A DNA stretch of 64,000 bases from Trichomonas vaginalis G3 (lineage: Eukaryota; Parabasalia; Trichomonadida; Trichomonadidae), in the NCBI RefSeq assembly GCF_026262505.1, contig NC_067205.1:14260001-14324000 (forward strand), in the 5' to 3' direction. The position numbers and the translations under genes were made by a program. The notes under the pieces are model-generated. The model was given only the letters and a program-made list of their open reading frames with translations. It had not been told where the DNA came from and did not search any database. Within the stretch, counting starts at the first letter, position 1, and each line of letters begins with the position of its first letter. Shown here one piece after another: positions 9,102 to 17,918 of this stretch.

Positions 9102-9467
9102 ATGGACAACATCGAGCCATTAGATGAGGCAATTTACCTTATAGAGATAAATGAAGTTGTTAAGCAGTACTTGGGCAAGGACAAAGCCAACAAGTCCCTC
9201 GGCTGCTGGTTGTCTGGAAGAGGTGCGCTGAAAATCGAAATTGAAACCGGAATTCCAATTCAAATACCAGAAAACACTCCTGTAGACGACATAAAGGAGA
9301 TGAAGAAAGAAGCTCTTCTCAAGTTCTTTGCAAAGCGCCCATGGATACAACTTCCAAACAGAGAGAGTCCAATTCCACGAATTATACAAATTCTCAGAGC
9401 ACTGTTCCACTTCTCAGGACGGCCGTTCTTCATAACCTCAGAAGGCGACATCCAACCAGTACTGTAA
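9102..9467 (+). CDS. Accessory protein, 121 aa, unknown
   Basis: The protein begins MDNIEPLDEAIYLIEINE, then a basic patch (GKDKANKSLG), a beta-hairpin-like KIEIETGIPIQIPENT and a helical, arginine-containing C-terminus. The ATG follows the last repeat unit directly, so the 5' leader is built from the repeat. I do not recognise it; a small DNA-binding protein acting on the array would be a natural guess and no more. Confidence 0.5.
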   Translation: MDNIEPLDEAIYLIEINEVVKQYLGKDKANKSLGCWLSGRGALKIEIETGIPIQIPENTPVDDIKEMKKEALLKFFAKRPWIQLPNRESPIPRIIQILRALFHFSGRPFFITSEGDIQPVL

Positions 9468-9510
9468 ACCTTAACGTTTAGAGTAAAAACATTTTTTTTT
9501 CATTTTTTGA

Positions 9511-10095
9511 ATGAAGCAAGTTAAATTCGTCCCACACCAATCTCAATGGACCGATGAAGAGTTTCAAGCCATCGTTGAAGACGTTGAGAACGACATAGAC
9601 GGCGAACTTGAAGGAGCTCAAATCACAATTGCAACCAAAATTGCAGAGGTCAAGGAACAGATAGCTCCACTTAAAGCTACCAAAGCTACTCTTGACCTCA
9701 TGGATAGTTACCGTTTAGATGTCAAGAGTGGAATAAGACAATTAAAATTAAAACTTCTAAACTACGAAGCTATACTCCAAAAGTTAGCAGAAATGAGAAG
9801 ACTTTACCAGAGCTACTTACATGTAAGGGACTTACCTTCAAGCAGTCCGACCAAAGATGAATTTGTTGACATTGTCCCAATTTTGTCCGAAAGTCAGCTC
9901 AGATGTTTCGAACTGCTCCCAACATATCCGGAATATGAACGTTTGCCTGAACTCTTTCGGTTCCTCAAAAAACGTTTTTTGGTTCTCATGTTCGAAACTT
10001 TTATCGGAAGAGACAACAAACGTTCAGAAGAAGAACAAGATATTATTTTAAACTTGTTGTATGACATAACTGTCATAACAAGCTTTTTGAAGTAA
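9511..10095 (+). CDS. Coiled-coil accessory protein, 194 aa
   Basis: The protein starts MKQVKFVPHQSQWTDEEFQA and has an extended helical region over about residues 40-110 with heptad-like spacing, then a leucine-rich helical C-terminus. A CTTAACGTTTA motif lies about 40 bp upstream of the start; the same motif precedes the 7947 gene. It has no enzymatic motif. It stands 43 bp after the 121-aa gene in the same direction. Confidence 0.5.
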   Translation: MKQVKFVPHQSQWTDEEFQAIVEDVENDIDGELEGAQITIATKIAEVKEQIAPLKATKATLDLMDSYRLDVKSGIRQLKLKLLNYEAILQKLAEMRRLYQSYLHVRDLPSSSPTKDEFVDIVPILSESQLRCFELLPTYPEYERLPELFRFLKKRFLVLMFETFIGRDNKRSEEEQDIILNLLYDITVITSFLK

Positions 10096-10129
10096 AACCG
10101 TCATTCTCAAACCACTTCATTTTTTCGAT

Positions 10130-10812
10130 GTCCGAACAAGCACCGAAGCCAAACTCAATGGCAGATGTCCTTTCAAGGTTGCCAGAAAGCGCCCAGTTCA
10201 AATTCAAATTGCCCAATTGAACGCTCATCTGTCAAACACCATTAAGACTCTCCAAAGTAGTCTTATGGAAGAGATAACCAATCTCAAAGTCAAGTCCTCA
10301 CGAACCAAGCTTCCAATGAGAAAGTCCTGAACGATTTCGCGGAAACCTTGCGCCAATACAACATAGAGAACCAAAACCTTGCCCGACTCATCTACCGTTT
10401 CTTCGAAGAGATAGACGCCATCTGGAAGGTACTCGGAAAGGACAGAACATGCAACACCGTACTTCGTGAACACAGAATTGCCGAAGGTATTATCAAAGAA
10501 GAGGAAGAAGAGGAAGAAGAAGAAGAGAAACACGAAGAAAAGGAAGTTTGGGCAACCCTTGTTGTCGATGACGCTTACGAAATTTCCCAACCCTACCCAT
10601 ACAAAATCCGCAACAAGGCGACAGGCAAGGTTCTTACCCCAGTCCTCAACAACTTGGGACACTTGAACCTTAACCTTCGGAATTACGGTTCAGTTTCCAT
10701 GGGAAGGCTTGTCGGCATGCAATGGGTTCCAAATCCAGACAAGAAGTCGAGGGTCAGACACATTGACGGTGACAAGCTCAACAACCGTAAGGAGAACCTC
10801 GAGTGGTTCTAA
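10130..10812 (+). pseudogene. HNH/NUMOD4-type protein of the accessory block, probably broken
   Basis: The C-terminal 90 codons match the NUMOD4-HNH pattern of homing-type endonucleases: DDAYEISQPYPYKIRN, a GHLNLNLRNYGS segment, RLVGMQWVPNP and finally RHIDGDKLNNRKENLEW, where His and paired Asn residues fit the HNH metal site. The front part is helical with a run of Glu/Lys. In phages and large DNA viruses such proteins nick DNA and spread themselves. It appears broken, with about one break. It suggests how the surrounding block could have entered the element. Confidence 0.6.
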
Positions 10813-10861
10813 GAGTAAAAAAATTTTATTTTAGGGGGAAACCCCAAGTAAATTTAGGTGT

Positions 10862-11125
10862 TTATTTGGATAAGTATGTTAAATTAAGGGTAATTTGCAA
10901 AATTAGTTCCCGACCTTTGAATTGGGCTCTTTCGTTATCCCAGTTGCGTAGGAGGTCGTCCCAGAGGAGTTGGTAGAATTGCCAATCCAAGGACGATTTG
11001 TCCTCCCAGGCATTGAGGATGTACTGCTCGTAGAGTTTCATGACCTCTGCCTTGCACCAGACACCCTCTCCCTTGGAACGTAAGGCTTCTTCGAAGTGCT
11101 CGAATGCGATTGGCTGCGTGACCAT
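10862..11125 (-). CDS. Small accessory protein, 87 aa
   Basis: From the ATG at 11125 the protein reads MVTQPIAFEHFEEALRSKGE, with aromatic-rich helices (KSSLDWQFYQLLWDDLLRNW). It is divergent from a short plus-strand frame starting at 11156; the 30-bp spacer holds AAATGACACTTTTTG, the reverse form of the GTGACATTTTT box of this block. Family unknown. Confidence 0.45.
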   Translation of the reverse strand: MVTQPIAFEHFEEALRSKGEGVWCKAEVMKLYEQYILNAWEDKSSLDWQFYQLLWDDLLRNWDNERAQFKGRELILQITLNLTYLSK

Positions 11126-11155
11126 CCGAAATGACACTTTTTGTCCGTTTGGTCA

Positions 11156-11608
11156 ATGTTCGTGTCTCGTGCCATAGTCGACGAAAATACAGACAAACAG
11201 GTTATATATGAGTTTGAGACCAAGAATGGTGTAACTCGACCTGTCCGATTCAAAGACTCCGAGGGCGACCATGAAATTAAACGGAAATTAGCTAGGAAGG
11301 AATATAAAAATTTTTTATTTCATGCAATGTTTTATTTCTGTGCCGTCTTCAAGTATGCCCCAATACTTACGCTTGGAGAGGACATGAACTTCGGTGAAAA
11401 TTTTGTCCAATTTGAATTGACCCATCTTCTCACCGACCATGCCCATTTCAATGAGTTTGTTGTACCCTTCTTCGTTCGTCATGAGTGCGTCAATGTTCTC
11501 ATAGTAAACCTTCACTTTGGATTTGACTTCGGAGAAGAATTTGTTGTAGTTGTCAAGGACTGCCTTTGCGAACTGAGGGTAAGACCAATGTTCGACAATA
11601 GGTTTTAA
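11156..11608 (+). CDS. Uncertain reading frame overlapping polymerase B antisense
   Basis: The first 55 or so codons (MFVSRAIVDENTDKQ, then YEFETKNGV) lie in unique DNA next to a likely divergent promoter and look protein-like. The remainder runs antisense to the 3' end of polymerase B and is probably not maintained as coding. It may be the 5' remnant of an accessory gene. Low confidence. Confidence 0.25.
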   Translation: MFVSRAIVDENTDKQVIYEFETKNGVTRPVRFKDSEGDHEIKRKLARKEYKNFLFHAMFYFCAVFKYAPILTLGEDMNFGENFVQFELTHLLTDHAHFNEFVVPFFVRHECVNVLIVNLHFGFDFGEEFVVVVKDCLCELRVRPMFDNRF

Positions 11609-13468
11609 TGTGGTTACTAAGCCACTTTGACCTTGAGTGAATTCGTACTTCAAAACAAAAGGAGAAAACCTTTCAACAAAGTTGTCGACCTTCTCATAAT
11701 GTTTACTCTTCATCTCTTGAGGTTTCTTAATGGAATATCCCCATGTCGAATTCATAAGCAATTTGAGTGTCATTGCAAGTTTGGGGTTTGAAGCTTTCCT
11801 AATATCATACAGTTGTTGTATGACTTTTCCAACTGTATAGTTCCTTCCCGGGAACTCACCATCTTCGTTTGGAATTCCAGTCGGAATATATTGGACAAAC
11901 CTCATGTATGCAGCGTTAAGGTCGACATAGTATATCTTTTCATCTGAGTCGAACTTGTCGCAACCAATTGGTCCAGTTTGTGGAAATTCAAGTGAGTCTC
12001 TTATCTTCTGAGAAACTTCTCCTGTTATCTCATAAACATCGTCGAAGCAACCTGTTTCATATAAAACCTTCTGACCTAACTCAGATGCTCTCCAATACAA
12101 TTTGACGTCAATTGGATGTCTCAATGGAAGTTTGTTTATAGCATCTTGAAGTTCTTGCAACCTCATTGGAAGTTCTTCTGGTTCAGGTTGGTATCCGAAC
12201 AATCCAACTCCTTGTGGAATTGTGTACTTCTTTTGTACTAGAACTTTGTCTGGAACAACTTTTGGTCTTGCTAACAGTGAAAAGTTTGTTTCGTCTTTTG
12301 GTACAAAAGTTTCTGTCAGCTTGTCATCTGGAATTGGTTCCAACAAACCTTTCTCGAAAAGAATGTTTACAGCTCTGACAATGTTGCACTTGCCTTTTCC
12401 GAACAATGGGTTTGTAAGACTTTCGTTCAACATGAAGTGGTTGTGGACAATTACAATCTTCAACCATGGTAAGTCTTTGTCAACAACATAGTCGTCATGT
12501 GAAGAACCTTTAGCTGTAGGTATGCTGACTCGGATATTGACATTTGCCAACGGTGCAATTTTTGCCAATTGACCTCTGAGAATGTACCTTGTCTTCACAC
12601 ATGACTCAAGATACTTCATCTTCTCTTCTGTAACAAGACCAGAGTTCCTGAGACATGTAAGAATGCAAGGTTCATTGACAATTGTTTCAATTGAATTGTA
12701 AATTCCATACCTTGTCAAGTCAATGTCAGACTTATTTATGAAGGGGAAGTATCCAGCATGTTGTCTGACTGCTTGAGGGTTAGGTTGGTACCATTCGAAC
12801 TTGACACTTGCAATTCCTTCAATTGCATTCAAAATGTCTGAGTCGGAGTCAACCATTTGTTCTCTCTTTGTAGTCTTGAAAGCGTCAAGAAGCATTGCAG
12901 CTGTTGTGACATTGCCATGTGCATAGTAAATGTGACCATCCAAATCTGTTATGGTCAATCTGAGATTGTATCCTTTCTTATTTCCGTCTTGTATGGCAGC
13001 AAGTACACCCATGAAGCCTTCTTTGTTCTTTCCTTCGTCAAAGTTTACTGTAAAGGTTCGACCAGATGTAATTTGACTTCTAACTTCACGGTACTTCTCA
13101 TATGCATATCTTGTTCTTTCCATGGGAGCATGACCATCCTCTGCACTACCTTTTTTCCTTCTCAAAGGATGCAATTGTTCGTCATGTTTCCAGTAGAATC
13201 TGGCAAAGCCGTCGTGTCCTTCAACTTGAGGTTCACTAACATCGAAAGGCATGTCCATAAGACGTTCTTCTTCTAACCTCTCTAGTCTGTTTGGATAATT
13301 GGCACGTGCTGTTTCCAAATCCATTTCGTAGCGAAGACCAGACAATTTGTCATAGACTTTTATGGGTCTTCCCTTCCTATATTTAAAATTCTTCGAAACT
13401 CTCCAACCATATCTTTGCAACTCTGCTTTTATTCTAGCAGATTTTCTATCCATTCTATATGGGGGCAT
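11315..13468 (-). CDS. Family B DNA polymerase (protein-primed type), 717 aa
   Basis: This is the replicative polymerase of the Polinton. Motif A is visible as YYVDLNAAYMRFV (about residue 530), motif B as LKLLMNSTWGYS (about 580) and the motif C region as VYYENIDALMTN (about 660), followed by the usual basic C-terminus (KRKYWGILEDGT). The N-terminal half is long and basic and would hold the exonuclease and terminal-protein-linked parts. Protein-primed enzymes of this kind copy linear DNA from its inverted repeats. The gene reads through as one frame; its length is short for a Polinton polymerase. It is preceded by the A-tract/T-tract box shared with the helicase gene and by a TATAAAA immediately at the ATG. 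Confidence 0.8.
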   Translation of the reverse strand: MPPYRMDRKSARIKAELQRYGWRVSKNFKYRKGRPIKVYDKLSGLRYEMDLETARANYPNRLERLEEERLMDMPFDVSEPQVEGHDGFARFYWKHDEQLHPLRRKKGSAEDGHAPMERTRYAYEKYREVRSQITSGRTFTVNFDEGKNKEGFMGVLAAIQDGNKKGYNLRLTITDLDGHIYYAHGNVTTAAMLLDAFKTTKREQMVDSDSDILNAIEGIASVKFEWYQPNPQAVRQHAGYFPFINKSDIDLTRYGIYNSIETIVNEPCILTCLRNSGLVTEEKMKYLESCVKTRYILRGQLAKIAPLANVNIRVSIPTAKGSSHDDYVVDKDLPWLKIVIVHNHFMLNESLTNPLFGKGKCNIVRAVNILFEKGLLEPIPDDKLTETFVPKDETNFSLLARPKVVPDKVLVQKKYTIPQGVGLFGYQPEPEELPMRLQELQDAINKLPLRHPIDVKLYWRASELGQKVLYETGCFDDVYEITGEVSQKIRDSLEFPQTGPIGCDKFDSDEKIYYVDLNAAYMRFVQYIPTGIPNEDGEFPGRNYTVGKVIQQLYDIRKASNPKLAMTLKLLMNSTWGYSIKKPQEMKSKHYEKVDNFVERFSPFVLKYEFTQGQSGLVTTLKPIVEHWSYPQFAKAVLDNYNKFFSEVKSKVKVYYENIDALMTNEEGYNKLIEMGMVGEKMGQFKLDKIFTEVHVLSKRKYWGILEDGTEIKHCMK

Positions 13469-13498
13469 TTTTATAAAAATAAAAAAATATTTTTTTCT
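13469..13498 (-). promoter_or_regulatory. A-tract/T-tract promoter box of polymerase B
   Basis: Read on the minus strand: an A7 run, TA, a T7 run, then ATTTTTATAAAA and the ATG. It matches the box before the helicase gene base for base over most of its length, and the box before polymerase B in element B. Confidence 0.55.
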
Positions 13499-14082
13499 TT
13501 ACTTTACATAACCGCCTGCTGCCATAAGTCTTTGACGCCAACCCATACCAGCTAATGAAGGTTGACTTGGTTTAGTTTCCAAACTAAACTTTGGTTTTGG
13601 TTTATCTTCAGTTTTTGGTTTTTCTTCTTCTATCGGTTTTTCGTCACTTTTCGGTTCTCTGACTTTACTTCACTTGCAGGAACAGTTGTGTCGTCAACAT
13701 CTTCATAAATATCATATGCCATTTGTTTTTGTTTTCCTTTCAACTTTTTGTGTTTGTTGTAAAGTTTAGAATATTTCGACTCTAAGTCAATGAGATGTTC
13801 TATAATGAACTGTTGGTCAGTGAAGTAAACTTTTCCATCTGTTGTCTCGAAAGCTCCTTCAGACTTCAATATTTTATTTGTGAGAGTCTGTTTCTTTTTT
13901 GAGATACTTGCCGTTCCATTTTTATGAAAAGTGACTTTGTAGTTAGGGTTTGTATTTCCAGACCTGGCACTTTCTATTATTGAATTTTTCTCTTCATCTG
14001 TAAGTTCTTTGACAGGTTTTGACAATGGTTCTGAACTTTTTGTTTGTGGTGTCAAATCTACCGTTTCAACTTCTTCGGTCAT
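13499..14082 (-). pseudogene. Charged Polinton structural-type protein, broken in this copy
   Basis: A Ser/Glu/Lys-rich N-terminus (TEEVETVDLTPQ) leads into a beta-rich middle (YKVTFHKNGTASISKKK, GAFETTDGKVYFTDQQF), a coiled coil (LIDLESKYSKLYNKHKKL) and a Pro/Lys/Glu-rich tail ending LAGMGWRQRLMAAGGYVK. No family is known to me. The counterpart in element B is at 28064-28649. The start follows ACTGAGATGAA, a leader shared with the 50-aa gene next to it, so both may be co-regulated. About one break here. Confidence 0.5.
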
Positions 14083-14101
14083 TTCATCTCAGTAAAAAAT
14101 T

Positions 14102-14254
14102 TTAGTTTGGTTTGTTTTCAACTGGTTGTTGTTGTTTTTTAAGTCGGTCTAAAACTTCCTGAGGTATAGGAAGAACTTGACAAACACGTTGTGTAACTGC
14201 TGGAAGCCGACAAATCCATCTTGAACCCATTTGTCTCAATGCTGTATTGTTCAT
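14102..14254 (-). CDS. Small conserved Polinton protein, 50 aa
   Basis: The peptide MNNTALRQMGSRWICRLPAV continues to a Gln-rich end (KKQQQPVENKPN). It is identical in length and almost in sequence in element B (27892-28044), and its start follows the same TTTTTTACTGAGATGAA leader as the neighbouring gene. That conservation in position, leader and length is why I call it real despite its size. Function unknown. Confidence 0.55.
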   Translation of the reverse strand: MNNTALRQMGSRWICRLPAVTQRVCQVLPIPQEVLDRLKKQQQPVENKPN

Positions 14255-14273
14255 TTCATCTCAGTAAAAAACT

Positions 14274-14675
14274 TTACATTCCCCACGTTTGAGGCGGTTG
14301 AGGTTGGTTATTGTTTACCCATTGTTGTGCATGGTTATATCCTCTGTTAAAGAATCTTTCACCTTGGTCCATATAGTGTCCTGCTTGGTTATAGTAGTCA
14401 TTTGCTTTGTTATAATAGTTTCCTGCTTGTCTTCCTACATTGTCCATCCATCCTTGAACTTTTCCTCTTGTTTCAGGATTTGGAATAAGATTTGTTGCAT
14501 CTCGTGCTACATCCCAACCTTTCTGTACAGTTTGTATAATAGGTTGTGCTTTCTCTTTAAGTATACCTAATGTACTCAAAATCTTCCTTCCAACTCCAAA
14601 TACACCTCTGGCTATTGTTCCCACTGCGGGCAAAAATCTGGATGCAACTCCTGCTAATGCGCCAAATAAACCCAT
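14274..14675 (-). CDS. Amphipathic virion-type protein, 133 aa
   Basis: The first 45 residues (MGLFGALAGVASRFLPAVG then ARGVFGVGRKILSTL) form a glycine-rich amphipathic, cationic segment. Residues 50-80 are polar, and the rest is a Tyr/Asn/Gln-rich repeat (NYYNKANDYYNQAGHYMDQG). This build, a membrane-active N-terminal helix on a polar body, is like the membrane-disrupting minor proteins inside adenovirus-type capsids; that comparison is by character only. Element B has the same protein with one residue changed (27471-27872). The gene is divergent from the integrase across 17 bp. Confidence 0.55.
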   Translation of the reverse strand: MGLFGALAGVASRFLPAVGTIARGVFGVGRKILSTLGILKEKAQPIIQTVQKGWDVARDATNLIPNPETRGKVQGWMDNVGRQAGNYYNKANDYYNQAGHYMDQGERFFNRGYNHAQQWVNNNQPQPPQTWGM

Positions 14676-14692
14676 TTCTTATAGGATAAAAA
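14676..14692. promoter_or_regulatory. 17-bp bidirectional promoter between integrase and amphipathic protein genes
   Basis: The spacer TTCTTATAGGATAAAAA reads TTTTTATCCTATAAGAA on the other strand, another TTTTTAT(C/T)CTA form. The matching spacer in element B (27454-27470) has the same length with few changes. Confidence 0.55.
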
Positions 14693-15652
14693 ATGACGAA
14701 TCCAAACAAGGACCCCTATGTTTCTAAAGCGACAAAGAAAGCACTCATGATAAAAATCTTTAGTTCAACACCAAATGCTTGGTTTATGGATATCTTGGAA
14801 AACATTCCGAGAGTATAGAAAGATGGACCACCATACTGGCTAATATTTGTCGGTCAAAACACAAGATACTGTGAAGCCATACCATTATGGTCCAAAAATA
14901 TTTTAGATGTGAAAACTGCTTTGACAATATTCGTTGACAAATACCATCCAACAAAACTGACATCTGACTGTGAAAGTTCTTTCAAATCAGATGATGTAAA
15001 AAACTATCTGCGTTCAAAAAATGTAAACCAATATTTCATTGTCGACCAAAACCATTCTGCTCTTGGTGTCATTGACGGTTGTATAAAAATGTTAAGAGAC
15101 TTAAACCAACCACAAGGTGGTGAAGCAAATGAAATGTCATATGACGACAAATATAGACACTTCTCCATGGCAAAGATGAGACAAGTTTTAAATATTTACA
15201 ATAGCCGTAAACAAAAAGGTTTGGGAAACCACTCCCCCGAAGAAATGAAAAACAACCCTGACTTAGAGAAAGACTATATATTTAATAATTTAGTCAAAAG
15301 AGACAAACAAGAAAGAATGCCGGGCTTCAAACTTCAGAAAGGTGACAAAGTAAAAATAGAAATACCTAAACGCGACCCATATGAAAATACTATTGACTAT
15401 GACAACAATGGGAACCCGACAGGTACTCACATTCGTGTTCGTAAAAATAGAAGAAAGTATACAAGAGAATATTATGAAGTTTTAGGCAAACATGGCAAAA
15501 TGTACAGACTGCAAGCAGAAGATAAAACTACTATTGTCAGACCTCGTTTCAAACTTGTCAAAGTTCAAGGTGGTATACTTTCAAAGACAGTTCCTAACAA
15601 ATATAAGACAACTCCTGACGAATATGCTAAAGAAGTTGAAAATGACGACTAA
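14693..15652 (+). pseudogene. Retroviral-type (RVE) Polinton integrase, broken in this copy
   Basis: This is the enzyme that inserts the element. The core fold is recognisable from a first acidic position in the FMDILEN strand, a second in KLTSDCESSFKSDDV, and a following helix (IDGCIKMLRDLNQPQGG). A C-terminal SH3/chromo-like part follows (KLQKGDKVKIEIPK ... YYEVLGKHGKMYRLQ). It is convergent with the fibre gene, their stop codons overlapping by a few bases. Broken, with about one or two breaks. The element B copy is at 26496-27453. Confidence 0.75.
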
Positions 15653-17047
15653 GCAATTCTATACCATGCGTAAACTGTCATGTAAGGTGGCATGTATTCT
15701 TTACTTTGTCCCGTTGTTTGCGTATATCCTGAAACGCGATGTGTATGGTTTCCATCTCCCTGAGTTACCCAAACAATTTATAGCAAACTTAACGTGTCTT
15801 TAACATCATATCCTTTACCTTTTTATTGCTGACCAATCCCAAAATTCTATGCTTATGCCAACCTGCTTGAGATGTACTTAAATCTATGTAGTGACTGTGC
15901 AGGTAAATTTTCACCTGAAATCGTTTTACTTCCACCTGTTTCCTTTGAAGAGTTTGCACAATACAAAAACCTGTCGACTATTTGTTCCATGCACCAACAC
16001 CAAACATTACTTCTGGTCTGGTAGAGTTCATTGACGTATAAATAGAGCCTATAGGATATAATGTTTGAAGTATTTCTGTCTTTAATGTTTGAAGCTCTGT
16101 TTTGTCTGCTTTCTTGTCATATAAATCTTGAGCAGTGAATTTAGTATTATATTCATCCTTCATGACATAAACATCTTTACATCTAATGTTTCTCATCGTC
16201 GTTATGTCGTCATCCGATGTTAAACCTTGTGGAAAGTTAGGAGGTTTACAATATAATACATCCCCACCAGTTACGTCAACCGTTCCTTCAATACTTTCTA
16301 TAGCAACAGTTGTAAAACTTGTATGTGTATGAGTCTTATTTGCTTTCTTCTCTAACTCATCGTTAACATAAGTTTTATCTGCTTTAAGGTCTAAACATCC
16401 TGAAACCCATCCTGTATCGGCTTTAGTTTTTAAAATCTTCGATGTCCGTTCATGGTACCAGTCAACCCTTTCTATAATTTCTTTATCTTTTTCATCCACA
16501 TATTCCTTATCTGCTTTCTTCTCTAACGCACTAGCCACACAATCCTTATCCGCTTTCTTTTCAAGGCTAACGTTTAAGTCTGTTATTTCAGATATAGAAT
16601 GTGTATGAGTCTTTTTAGAATATTCGTTTTCAGCTCTTGTCACTTCACTTGACATTTTATTGTCAACATATGTTTTGTCTGCTAGTTCAGGATGAGTATG
16701 TTCTTTTGTTGCATAAGCATTGTTAGCTCTTCTTCTTCTTTTGCTATTGCATCGTCTACATATTCTTTGTCAGCTTTGTTGTCAACATCTGCTTTCAAAA
16801 GAAGTTCATTTATAGGTTTCTCGTTTAAAGTTCCTTTTGTTGGATTTATACAGACAGTATGGTTCTTATTGTCTTGAAACAGAAACTCATCTGTCATTGG
16901 GTTTAATGTCAGTTTTAAGTTTCCTTCTTTCAATGACTCAGATATCTTAGAATAGTTTGAAAAGTTTGTTGTGTTCTTATTTAGAGCTTGCATAATGAGT
17001 TGTCGGTTGTGTTGTATTTCTCTCATGGAAGCAATATCTTTCGACAT
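15649..17047 (-). pseudogene. Fibre protein with coiled coil and tail-collar-type end, broken in this copy
   Basis: The N-terminal 85 residues (ASMREIQHNRQLIMQALNKN) are followed by many short repeats of the AD-K-xYV-D type (KADKEYVDEK, KADKTYVND), as in trimeric phage tail fibres. A beta-rich part and a C-terminal domain rich in His follow. In the copy in element B the end reads PAHSHYIDLS ... MPPYMTVYAWYRIA, the phage tail-collar signature. Such fibres stand on the virion surface and bind the host cell. Broken here, with a few breaks. It faces the 282-aa gene across an 18-bp promoter. Confidence 0.65.
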
Positions 17048-17065
17048 TTTTATTCTAGATAAAAT
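17048..17065. promoter_or_regulatory. 18-bp near-palindromic bidirectional promoter
   Basis: The spacer TTTTATTCTAGATAAAAT, with its flanking bases, is almost a perfect palindrome around TCTAGA and separates the start codons of the fibre and the 282-aa gene. Element B keeps the same box at 25069-25086. Confidence 0.65.
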
Positions 17066-17914
17066 ATGCTTTCAATAGAAAAAGAAAATTCAAGAGTTGC
17101 TACAACTAAACCATTAGATGAACTTTTTACTAATGTCGGTCAAAAGTTTGAGACAGAGACCGTAAAGCATGAAGGCTATCGTTTTGACTACCCATTAAGA
17201 TGGTTAAGAGACCCATCTGTCACAAAAGCTATTGGCTTTCGTAGAATGAAGTTCATTTCAGAAGCCATACATGGTTTCCCATTTACGGTCGGTTTTGAAG
17301 TTCGATACTATAACAAAGAAAAACGTATGTATGAGAAATTTGAACAGGGAAAACTTTTACAAGTTAGTTTGCTTGTAAACTTAGAAACAACTCTTCAAGC
17401 TTTTCAAGAAAAAATAAACGATATCTATATCGAATATGCAAAACAGTATAACATTGACGAAGGAGAGTACCATCTCGATATTATTTATGACAGGAAAAAT
17501 GCAACTGTTAAAATCAATAGAATAGAAGACCTTGGAGAAAACGTTTATATTTCTACAAAATATAACAACTTGGCATGGTATAGATTTATGAGGATGTTAA
17601 ATCAGCCTGCAGCATATCCAGTACACCCAGACTTTTATGAAGTCGAAAACCCTAATGGAACATATGAAAATATTTTCGACCCAGATGCTATTATTGTTCA
17701 TGCTTCATTTTCTGGCGCCCAAAACTCTTTCTTATGTCTGATGAATGATTTTTACGAAAAACCTACAAAGTTATACGAACCACCAAGTGGAAGTATTTCA
17801 GACTTTCAAGTATGGTTTACTACAGATGGAAGAAAAAGAATAATTCCATTATACCATGCGTTTTACTTAGAACTTAGTTTCATATACAACTACTATCGAA
17901 CGGTAAAAATATAA
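17066..17914 (+). CDS. Capsid-region protein with exchanged middle segment, 282 aa (penton or fibre-base candidate)
   Basis: Residues 1-63 (MLSIEKENSRVATTKPLDE onward) and about 205-282 (IIVHASFSGAQNS ... FQVWFTTDGRKRIIPL ... LELSFIYNYYRTVKI) are nearly identical to the element B copy. The middle, about 64-205, is only distantly alike. The C-terminal strands resemble the end of single jelly-roll penton proteins (a D-G-R turn, then a hydrophobic strand). Sharing a two-way promoter with the fibre gene suggests a physical partner of the fibre, such as the vertex protein or fibre base. The alternative penton is the 2749 gene. The frame is whole in both elements. Confidence 0.5.
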   Translation: MLSIEKENSRVATTKPLDELFTNVGQKFETETVKHEGYRFDYPLRWLRDPSVTKAIGFRRMKFISEAIHGFPFTVGFEVRYYNKEKRMYEKFEQGKLLQVSLLVNLETTLQAFQEKINDIYIEYAKQYNIDEGEYHLDIIYDRKNATVKINRIEDLGENVYISTKYNNLAWYRFMRMLNQPAAYPVHPDFYEVENPNGTYENIFDPDAIIVHASFSGAQNSFLCLMNDFYEKPTKLYEPPSGSISDFQVWFTTDGRKRIIPLYHAFYLELSFIYNYYRTVKI

Positions 17915-17918
17915 TTTT

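Noticed and set aside
12166-13276. Plus-strand frames of 70-139 codons inside polymerase B
   Set aside because: Antisense shadows of the polymerase gene with no start signal or family likeness.
14289-14570. 93-codon plus-strand hydrophobic frame opposite the 133-aa gene, also present in B
   Set aside because: Its conservation follows from the near-identical opposite strand; no leader box stands before it.
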